A stretch of 20,788 nucleotides of DNA from JAKAGE01 sp035541415 (lineage in GTDB: Bacteria > Patescibacteriota > Minisyncoccia > UBA6257 > 2-01-FULL-56-20): NCBI GenBank assembly GCA_035541415.1, contig DATKNI010000033.1, positions 1-20,788 of the forward strand, written 5' to 3'. Positions 15,501 through 19,964 of this stretch are shown piece after piece. The position numbers were made by a program, and so were the translations under genes. Each line of letters starts with the position of its first letter. Position 1 is the first letter of the stretch. The notes below the pieces were generated by a model. The model was not told the origin of the DNA, searched no databases, and saw only the letters and a list, made by a program, of their open reading frames with translations.

Positions 15501-16054
15501 AGCGGTTCCTCAAACGGATGTGGAGCTATCTTGTGGGCGCCGATGAAGGAAAGCTCGAGAAAAAGACTTTAGAAAAAATTAATGATCCCAATAAAAAAAT
15601 CCTTTCGCTCGTCCATAAGACGATAAAGAAAGTCGGAGAAGACATCGAGAACTTCAAATTCAACACGGCAATCTCAGCGCTCATGATCCTGCTGAACGAG
15701 CTTGAAACCGCCGCGCCGCTCGAAAAATCCGAACGGGAAATGATCGTAAAAATCCTCCATCCGTTCGCTCCGCATATGGCGCAGGAAATCTGGAGCCGCA
15801 TGGGGCACGAGGCCTATCTCGATTTCGAAGCCTGGCCCCGCTACGACGAAAAGCTTCTCGCCGAAGAAAAGGTTAAAATTATAGTGCAGGTGAACGGGCG
15901 CGTCCGCGACGCGATCGAGGCCGATGCAACGGTTACCGAAGACGAGGCAAAAGCGCTTGCGTTTGCGAGCGAGAAGGTGAAGAAAGCGATCGGCGGCGCG
16001 ACGCCCACAAAGATCATCTACGTCGAAAAGAAATTAGTGAGCATCGTCGTTTAA
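12557..16054 (+). CDS. leuS: Leucyl-tRNA synthetase with Ham1/RdgB-like and Nudix domains inserted in the editing region
   Basis: This 1165-aa class I synthetase charges tRNA-Leu. The LeuRS parts are complete: HIGH as HMGH (49-52), zinc knuckle with Cys164, Cys181 and Cys184, editing motif TTRPDTLFG (456-464), GTGAIMAVPAHDDRD (546-560), LRDWSISRQRYW (772-783), second zinc site CEKC/CPEC (792-795, 834-837), KMSKS (934-938), anticodon-binding domain (about 975-1095) and C-terminal VQVNGRVRD domain. Without insertions it would be about 810 residues. Residues 247-448 are Ham1/RdgB-like (ATNNKGK, TLAENAEKKAR, FADDTGF). Residues 578-728 are a Nudix domain with a full Nudix box at 626-648. The frame is unbroken. 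E. coli LeuRS (from memory) has roughly 10 and 20-25 residues at these two places. The lamin-tail gene follows in 16 nt. Confidence 0.95.
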   Translation: MDVYDPKQIEAKWQKKWIDEKVFAANDNSSKPKYYQLETFPYPSAAGLHMGHPKGYTAEDIHARYTRMGGRAGQPKEVLYTMGWDAFGLPTENYAIKVGRNPKEITKENTDNFRRQVRMLGFSYDWDREVNTSSPDYYKWTQWLFIQLYKKGLAYRAKSNVNWCPKDQTVLANEQVVDGKCERCGSVIEERQMTQWFVKITDYAERLLEDLKGLDWPSSTIKRQEDWIGKSEGAEIDFPLTWPTPKMDLVFATNNKGKVGRMQKLFKAAGLPIMLKTPEDVGVKDFEVVEDGKTLAENAEKKARSLAEKTPLPVFADDTGFFIVGEEIDPVTVKRNALGGVDEKKLSVEEIATRMQSYYKDIASRHGGAVDAEWRHAFCFVTPEKIAVSSDAVRPVTLTAESKGAFDPTLPLRGMYIPKPTGKYPVDETEEEEMKELQPLIDGIKRLFTPSIKVFTTRPDTLFGATYLVLAPEHPFVQASIMRKALANTGDVKKYCEAASHKTELMRKAEEKEKTGVELQGVRAINPATKEEIPIWVADYVLGSYGTGAIMAVPAHDDRDFAFAKKFELPIRQVVMPHVIDPENPPRERKQNTTRDIIHALVKHPKENKFIALRSKKFPWLIPVTGGIEAGETPEQAALREIHEETGFKNVRFVKEFPFVIFAEFYAGHKDVNRAVTSHLLLFELENLDQDPLAQEEQELHDIEWLDAENVERYAPMSEKIFVPRWLREGDFAYAGEGTLINSGDFTGMDSEDAKWKIAELVGGRKKTQYKLRDWSISRQRYWAAPIPMIHCEKCGIVPVPEDQLPVLLPDLENYRPQGVAPLAGSKEFMPVKCPECGGAAERDPETMDTFVDSSWYFFRYTDPHNDAKIFDPKKAKHWLPVDLYIIGAEHTVLHLLYARFITKFFHDLGLTALTEPFTKLRHQGLILAHDGQKMSKSKGNVVNPDEIVAEFGADTTRMYLMFMGAFEDATPWSPKSMLGVERFLKRMWSYLVGADEGKLEKKTLEKINDPNKKILSLVHKTIKKVGEDIENFKFNTAISALMILLNELETAAPLEKSEREMIVKILHPFAPHMAQEIWSRMGHEAYLDFEAWPRYDEKLLAEEKVKIIVQVNGRVRDAIEADATVTEDEAKALAFASEKVKKAIGGATPTKIIYVEKKLVSIVV
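13295..13900 (+). other. Ham1/RdgB-like (non-canonical purine NTP pyrophosphatase) domain inside leuS
   Basis: LeuRS residues 247-448 interrupt CP1 just before the threonine-rich TTRPDT motif. The family signatures are ATNNKGK (252-258, compare ATGNxGK), TLAENAEKKAR (294-304, compare TFxENAxxKAR) and PVFADDTGF (313-321, compare ADDSG with catalytic Asp). The insert begins with its own Met247, as if a whole gene had been inserted. The C-terminal family motifs GFGYDPIF and SHRG are not recognisable: GAFDPTLPLRGMYIP occupies the first place. Activity is therefore plausible but not assured. Confidence 0.85.
14288..14740 (+). other. Nudix hydrolase domain inside leuS
   Basis: LeuRS residues about 578-728 lie after the conserved PAHDDRD editing motif and before INSGDFTGMD, where other LeuRS have only a short loop. 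The Nudix box G-x5-E-x7-R-E-U-x-E-E-x-G-U is matched at every position (G626, E632, R640, E641, E644, E645, G647), so the metal-binding helix is intact. Flanking strands IALRSKKFPWLIPVTGG and HLLLFELE fit the fold. Nudix enzymes cleave nucleoside diphosphates linked to another moiety. The substrate here is unknown. Confidence 0.9.
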
Positions 16055-16070
16055 CCATTTTTTAACAACA

Positions 16071-17090
16071 ATGTCCGGACATGGAGACGGGGGAGCCACC
16101 TTAGGAGGAAAAATCTGGAGCGTTCTGCTCCTCGTGATCATCGCGGGCGTCATTCTCTATATCTGGAATTCGGGATTATTCGGCAAGGGCGTGCAAGGAG
16201 TCGAATCGCTCACTCCGCACCAGGCAACGTCGTCATCGTCAACGGCGGCAACGTCAACCGCCCTGCCGTTCGGACTAGGGTCGCTTTTTGGCCCCGGTTC
16301 CCGTCCGAGTCCGCAACCGCCGTCCGGCAGTTCGAATAGCGGCTACTATTATCCGTCATCAACCATCGGCCCAACACCGACCGCGACCGGATCAGGTTAT
16401 TATCCCGCACCGTACTATGGCCAGCCGCCCGCCGGGTATTCGGCCAGCCAAATTTCTCCCTACTATCGCCAGGTGCTTCTCTCGAGCGTGTATTCCGGCT
16501 ATGGCATGACGAACGGCCGCATTCTTCTGGGCAGCAATTTGCAGACGAATACCGCGGTCGACGTCACCGGTTGGCGGATCCAAGGCAATCGCGGGAGCGC
16601 GTACCTTCCGCAAGCCGTCGCGTTTTACGAGCCTTCGGGTCTTGCGCCGGAACAAGACATTGAGCTCGGTCCTGGCCAATCCATTTATGTTTATTCCCAG
16701 CCGGGGTCGATCAATCTTCGCCTCAACGAATGCATCGGCTACCTGCAAACCAATCTGCGGACCGATCCGCCGCTTCCGATCCAGTGCCCCTATCCCGATC
16801 GATCACAGCTCACGAACTTGAGCGGCTCGTGCCAAAATTACATCACGTCGATTCCGGCGTGCACGGTTCCCGAAACGTACAGCCCCCAGATTTCGCCGAA
16901 CGATTATGCGTGCCAACAATATTTGAGCACGATGAATTACACCGGCTGTTTCAACGCGCACGTCCGCGACGCAAATTTCTTGTCGGATCAATGGTGGGTT
17001 TGGGTCGGCAGCAATTTCCTCGATCCGTATCACGACGTGGTCACGCTGTACGACAAAAACAATTTAATAGTTGACCAATATACGTATTAG
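16071..17090 (+). CDS. Surface-anchored protein with lamin-tail-like domain
   Basis: This 339-aa protein has an N-terminal membrane anchor (about residues 14-32). A long low-complexity linker rich in S, T, P, G and Y follows (about 42-125). A beta-rich domain comes next (about 126-225) with the pattern of lamin-tail domains: TNGRILLGSNLQTNTAVDVTGWRI, YLPQAV, IELGPGQSIYVYS and LRLNECIGYLQ. The C-terminal part holds six Cys in all (with the first at 221) and ends in VTLYDKNNLIVDQYTY, which looks like a returning strand of the same fold. It should face outward, with disulfides possible. Similar architectures are common in Patescibacteria, with no proven role, though adhesion or cell-surface structure is often suggested. 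It follows leuS by 16 nt with no promoter or Shine-Dalgarno site, so it is probably cotranscribed. Confidence 0.78.
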   Translation: MSGHGDGGATLGGKIWSVLLLVIIAGVILYIWNSGLFGKGVQGVESLTPHQATSSSSTAATSTALPFGLGSLFGPGSRPSPQPPSGSSNSGYYYPSSTIGPTPTATGSGYYPAPYYGQPPAGYSASQISPYYRQVLLSSVYSGYGMTNGRILLGSNLQTNTAVDVTGWRIQGNRGSAYLPQAVAFYEPSGLAPEQDIELGPGQSIYVYSQPGSINLRLNECIGYLQTNLRTDPPLPIQCPYPDRSQLTNLSGSCQNYITSIPACTVPETYSPQISPNDYACQQYLSTMNYTGCFNAHVRDANFLSDQWWVWVGSNFLDPYHDVVTLYDKNNLIVDQYTY

Positions 17091-17099
17091 TAGTATAAT
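17071..17099 (+). promoter_or_regulatory. Strong promoter TTGACC-17-TATAAT
   Basis: The -35 TTGACC (17071-17076), 17-nt spacer and consensus -10 TATAAT (17094-17099) overlap the last codons of the surface-protein gene. Transcription should begin near 17106, giving a leader of about 130 nt before ATG 17237. This is the closest match to the general sigma consensus in the window. Confidence 0.8.
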
Positions 17100-17134
17100 A
17101 TCTGACAGTAAGTACACGGCAAGGAGGATTGAAA

Positions 17135-17240
17135 ATGCCGGCGACTTGCCCATGAATTCAAGATTCCACACACCCGAATCGTGGAAATGCTCAAAAAGTG
17201 GCACAATACGGATAAAAAATGCGAGGAGGAAAGGTCATGA
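17135..17240 (+). pseudogene. Possible broken small gene (or 6-codon leader ORF) before the sigma-like gene
   Basis: A strong AAGGAGG (17121-17127) sits 7 nt before ATG 17135, but that frame stops after six codons (MPATCP, TGA 17153-17155). In the frame one base further on, from 17139, an open stretch reads RRLAHEFKIPHTRIVEMLKK and continues to TGA 17238-17240, overlapping the next start codon as ATGA. Removing one base at 17138 would join the good start to this 34-residue frame. This may be a real frameshift, a sequencing error or a genuine leader peptide. No family is recognised. Confidence 0.35.
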
Positions 17241-17578
17241 AACTGAAGCGTTCGAGGAAACCACAGAGGAAGAGCGAGAAAAAAACCTTCATCGACGGAG
17301 AGCGCCAGCTCATGTTGCGGCTCTTTATTGAGCAACTCATGAGGCAGTGCGATCTCACGCCGGGCGAGGATCGTACGATTCGGGCGAAATATGGTCTTGC
17401 TGGGCCGGTGCTTCAAATTGATGAGATCGCCCAATCATTTGGCGAACCGCCGGCAGTCATCAATAAAGAATGGATCAGCGGCATTGAAAAGATGGCCGAT
17501 CGGGTCAAGCTCCTCGACGAAATTTCTGGCGAAGGAGGAAGAAAGCTGTTCAGCTTCTTCAGGGAATTAATTCCTTGA
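17237..17578 (+). CDS. Small protein resembling sigma-70 region 4 (putative helix-turn-helix)
   Basis: This 113-aa protein has a very basic start (residues 1-16, nine Lys or Arg). Residues 40-87 run parallel to sigma-70 region 4: LTPGEDRTIRAKYGLAG looks like the L-x-x-R-E-x-x-x-L-R-x-R-Y/F-GL helix, IDEIAQSFGE like TLEEIGERFG, and the following VINKEWISGIEKM replaces the recognition helix V-R-Q-I-E-x-x-A-L-x-K-L. Regions 1-3 are absent. It could be a DNA-binding regulator, an anchor on RNA polymerase, or a decayed sigma fragment. I chose ATG 17237 over ATG 17219 because the AGGAGGAAAGG at 17224-17234 is an excellent Shine-Dalgarno site for it. A strong promoter lies upstream and a terminator follows. 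Confidence 0.6.
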   Translation: MKLKRSRKPQRKSEKKTFIDGERQLMLRLFIEQLMRQCDLTPGEDRTIRAKYGLAGPVLQIDEIAQSFGEPPAVINKEWISGIEKMADRVKLLDEISGEGGRKLFSFFRELIP

Positions 17579-17597
17579 AGAATTCACGGAAAGCCAG

Positions 17598-17626
17598 TGG
17601 TCGCCCCTTGCGGACGGCCATTTTTT
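17598..17626 (+). terminator. Terminator after the sigma-like gene, facing htrA
   Basis: TGGTCG (17598-17603) pairs with CGGCCA (17615-17620, one G-T pair), followed by TTTTTT (17621-17626). It ends at the stop codon of the convergent htrA gene. Confidence 0.75.
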
Positions 17627-18641
17627 ATTTCCGCTCCGCGAGCATCACCTTGATCGAGCACTGGACGCCCTCGCGCAAAACAATGAGGTCAACTTCGTCG
17701 CCGACATTCATGTCTTCGAGATAATCCTGGATGGGATGATCGCGATCGAGGCGCTTGCCGTTGAAGAGCAAGACGATGTCTTTCTCGCGAAGACCGGCTT
17801 TGTCGGCCGGGCTTTCGGGCACGACGCCGTGGTCGTGTTCGCTTTCGCGCATCACGAGCGCGCCGTAATCGACGGAGAGATGCATCTTATCTTTCAGATC
17901 CTGGTCGATCATCACGTAGCGGACGCCGAGGAGGGGGCGGCGGATGCGGCCGAAGCGGCGGATGTCGTCGAGGTCGCGCCGCGCGGCATTGACGGGGATT
18001 GCAAAGCCGATACTGTGCGCGCCGGAAACGATCGCCGCGTTCACGCCGATCACGAGGCCGTCGGAATCAACGAGCGGTCCGCCGGAATTACCAGGATTGA
18101 TTGCTGCATCCGTTTGGATGAGGCCGCGCATTTCCTGCGCCGGCGCGTCAGGTTCGGCTTGCGCGGTGATCGAGCGCGAGAGGCCCGAGACGATGCCGAG
18201 CGAGACGGTGTTGCGGAACACGCCGAGCGCGTTGCCGATGGCGATGAGGCTCTGGCCCAGTTCGAGCTTGGTTGCGTCGCCGAGGTTGAGATAGGGGAGG
18301 TTGCCCGCTTCGATTTTCAAAATGGCAACGTCGTTGATCGGGTCGCGGCTCAAAATTTTTGCCGGGAAGGTGCGGTTGTCGTTCAGGATGACGGTGTACT
18401 CCGCCGCTGCGTCGCTCACGACATGCTTGTTTGTCATCACGAGGCCGCCTGCGTCAACGATGAATCCCGATCCGCCGCCAACTTGCACCATGCCGTTCTT
18501 GTCGGCAAGCGATTCCGGGACGGAGGGATACAATTCTTTGGGCATTTCCTTTTCCAGGTCAGCGAGCTTTTTTGAAATGGCGATCGAAACGACGGCGGGC
18601 ATGACCCGTTTGATGATTTTAATGACGCGGCGGTCGTCCAT
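17625..18641 (-). CDS. HtrA/DegP-type serine protease with one PDZ domain, no signal peptide
   Basis: This 338-aa protease has the chymotrypsin-like triad His73 (TNKHVVSD), Asp104 (DPINDVAIL) and Ser186 (NPGNSGGPL), and one C-terminal PDZ domain (about 234-335, with LLGVRYV and SPADKAGLREKDIVL). HtrA proteins degrade or refold damaged proteins. Most carry a signal peptide or membrane anchor, but here the protein starts at MDDRRVIKIIKRVMPAVVSI, directly at the protease domain. The longer upstream open frame (to 18809) adds no hydrophobic helix. It may work in the cytoplasm. I chose the ATG at 18641 because a TGn-extended -10 (TAAACT) ends 7 nt before it. The next gene upstream on this strand, the regulator, ends 122 nt away. 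Confidence 0.88.
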   Translation of the reverse strand: MDDRRVIKIIKRVMPAVVSIAISKKLADLEKEMPKELYPSVPESLADKNGMVQVGGGSGFIVDAGGLVMTNKHVVSDAAAEYTVILNDNRTFPAKILSRDPINDVAILKIEAGNLPYLNLGDATKLELGQSLIAIGNALGVFRNTVSLGIVSGLSRSITAQAEPDAPAQEMRGLIQTDAAINPGNSGGPLVDSDGLVIGVNAAIVSGAHSIGFAIPVNAARRDLDDIRRFGRIRRPLLGVRYVMIDQDLKDKMHLSVDYGALVMRESEHDHGVVPESPADKAGLREKDIVLLFNGKRLDRDHPIQDYLEDMNVGDEVDLIVLREGVQCSIKVMLAERK

Positions 18642-18648
18642 GAAATTA

Positions 18649-18657
18649 AGTTTAGCA
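18649..18657 (-). promoter_or_regulatory. Extended -10 (TGcTAAACT) for htrA (leaderless)
   Basis: On the minus strand TAAACT (complement of 18649-18654) is preceded by TGC. Seven nt (18642-18648) lie between it and the ATG at 18641. Confidence 0.6.
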
Positions 18658-18763
18658 CACGATGTGGGCTGTATGCGTCCTGATTGCGGAGGAGGCGGAT
18701 GGACTACTTTAGAACCTCGATAGAAATTACCTCTGCTAGTTAAGGGAACAATTACAGTTACGC

Positions 18764-19513
18764 TTAATGGTTTTTTGTAAATTTCTCCAACGGCACCGAC
18801 ATTTTCCATGCAAGTTCGAATAATGACCGGAACGTATCGGCAACCTCCTTGCTTTCGATGACGACTGCGAACAGCTCTTTTTTAATGGAAAGGATCGCGA
18901 CCTGATCGCCATAAATCGCGCCATCGATGTAGAGGTCGAATTCTTTGGGAACGACGCGGCCTTCGTAGTTGCGCCCGACGGCGGCGTAGCCAAAATCGAG
19001 ATCTTTCGGATCTTCAGTGAGAAGGTCGCGGACATGGATATCCTGCGATTTGATGATTTCCTTTAATTTGTCCGCGCGGCCTACGAATACCTCGGAGAGA
19101 TTTTTGAGCGAGCCGAAAAGGGAAACCGACGGGCTTTGATAAATTTCGTCATACACCTTCTCGATGCCATTGCGCCCTTCATAGATCCTGATTTTCGGTT
19201 TGATTTTTGATGCCGCCATCCTGGCTTGAAGGAGCGGCAATGTCTGTTCGAGAAGGTCTTCTTTTTCCTTTAATGCCCGCAGGAGAATATCCGGCTTCTC
19301 GGCGGCATAAAACGCGCGGCGATTATGATGCGTTTTGATGGCGAAATTTTTCGCATAGAGTTGTTCGAGGATGACGTACGCCGTCGGGCGCTTGATGCCA
19401 GCTTTTTTGGCGATCTCGTGCACCTTTTCGCTGCCAAGATCGAGAAGTGCCAGATATACTTTTGCCTCTTTTTCATCGAGGCCGACTTTTGTGAGGATTT
19501 CCTCTAAGTTCAT
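18764..19513 (-). CDS. TrmB-family transcriptional regulator
   Basis: This 249-aa protein has an N-terminal winged helix-turn-helix (about residues 1-70). LTKVGLDEKEAKVYLALLDLG and VHEIAKKAGIKRPTAYVILEQL give the helix-turn-helix and KNFAIKTHHNRRAFYAAE the wing. A coiled linker (about 75-105) and a C-terminal effector-like domain (about 106-249, with RIYEGRNGIEKVYDEIY) follow. This is the usual TrmB layout, first described for sugar-responsive regulators in Archaea and widespread in Patescibacteria. The ligand is unknown. It is transcribed away from the kdp genes across 275 nt rich in short palindromes, so control of kdp or of itself is plausible (inference). I see no strong promoter of the leaderless type directly before its ATG. 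Confidence 0.85.
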   Translation of the reverse strand: MNLEEILTKVGLDEKEAKVYLALLDLGSEKVHEIAKKAGIKRPTAYVILEQLYAKNFAIKTHHNRRAFYAAEKPDILLRALKEKEDLLEQTLPLLQARMAASKIKPKIRIYEGRNGIEKVYDEIYQSPSVSLFGSLKNLSEVFVGRADKLKEIIKSQDIHVRDLLTEDPKDLDFGYAAVGRNYEGRVVPKEFDLYIDGAIYGDQVAILSIKKELFAVVIESKEVADTFRSLFELAWKMSVPLEKFTKNH

Positions 19514-19788
19514 GATTTTGGGGTTTGGTTATCCACAGGAAAATTGCGCGTCATTTTGAAGCAGTTGGCAACGAATCGTGGAGCTTGTCGTCAATTTTTG
19601 ACATCAGACAACACTTGGGTGCATCTCGAAAATTATTTTCGCTTTTATGCTATGGCTTTTTCAGCTTTCTGTCAAAGATTGTGACAACGGTCTAAAAATG
19701 CATCCTAAAGCCCTTAATATAAAGAAAATTTTGCGATTATAACTATTGACAATAAATCCGGAGGATATATTTTGAACATGAAACGGAC
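19514..19788. other. Intergenic control region between the TrmB gene and kdp
   Basis: This is the longest gene-free stretch in the window (275 nt), AT-rich compared with its surroundings. It holds GTCAA-TTT-TTGAC (19590-19602) nested in TTGTC/GACAA (19585-19589, 19607-19611). It also holds TGTCA-N7-TGACA (19670-19686), TTGTGACAA (19680-19688) and a TTGACA -35 at 19746. A single perfect DnaA-box 9-mer TTATCCACA is at 19529-19537. I see no RNA gene. Confidence 0.6.
19746..19773 (+). promoter_or_regulatory. Probable kdp promoter (TTGACA-16-TATTTT)
   Basis: The consensus -35 TTGACA (19746-19751) is followed after 16 nt by TATTTT (19768-19773). The start site would be near 19780, leaving about 9 nt before ATG 19789. 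The GGAGGA at 19760-19765 would be upstream of that start, so it would not be in the RNA unless transcription begins earlier. Confidence 0.5.
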
Positions 19789-19872
19789 ATGCAAGACCTA
19801 TTTTTCATAGCCATCATCGTCGTGTTTTTTGCGCTGTGCCTTCTCTATGTGAAGGCCTGCGAAAAACTGTAA
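19789..19872 (+). CDS. 27-aa membrane microprotein preceding kdpF
   Basis: A 27-codon frame encodes one hydrophobic helix (residues 4-20) followed by LYVKACEKL. It ends 2 nt before the kdpF start. From memory, tiny proteins with this layout (short acidic start, helix, ending in a YVxxCE-like tail) occur before kdpF in other bacteria, but I cannot search to confirm it. The tight spacing to kdpF supports a real gene. No clear Shine-Dalgarno site is at the right distance. It may be an extra small Kdp subunit or a stability factor. Confidence 0.6.
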   Translation: MQDLFFIAIIVVFFALCLLYVKACEKL

Positions 19873-19874
19873 CC

Positions 19875-19958
19875 ATGGCCACCATCATTATCGGAATCAT
19901 TGCGGTCGGACTCATCGTGTATCTTTTCTGGTCGATGATCCGTCCGGAAAATTTTTAA
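19875..19958 (+). CDS. kdpF: Potassium-transporting ATPase small subunit KdpF
   Basis: This 27-aa single-helix peptide ends in a motif (SMIRPENF) close to the usual LLRPERF of KdpF, which stabilises the KdpABC potassium pump in the membrane. It starts 2 nt after the preceding microprotein and ends 6 nt before kdpA. Its length and position are typical, although it is too short for most gene callers. Confidence 0.82.
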   Translation: MATIIIGIIAVGLIVYLFWSMIRPENF

Positions 19959-19964
19959 ACCGCC

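Noticed and set aside
12557..16054. Assembly chimera as explanation for the oversized leuS
   Set aside because: The frame is continuous through both inserts, LeuRS motifs stay in order, both inserts sit in tolerant loops of CP1, and codon style is uniform by eye. Read-level proof is still desirable.
17152..17331. Open frame from ATG 17152, overlapping the mini-ORF stop and the sigma-like gene
   Set aside because: It has no Shine-Dalgarno site of its own, has a composition unlike a folded protein, and mostly overlaps the better-supported frame at 17237.
17736..18575. Plus-strand open frame (279 codons) opposite htrA
   Set aside because: It is antisense to an HtrA with a complete triad; the A, D, E, R-rich composition reflects the codon pattern of the other strand.
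19529..19537. Perfect DnaA-box 9-mer (TTATCCACA), possible replication origin
   Set aside because: I noticed only this one box, and no dnaA, dnaN or AT-rich unwinding element is nearby, so it is most likely chance.
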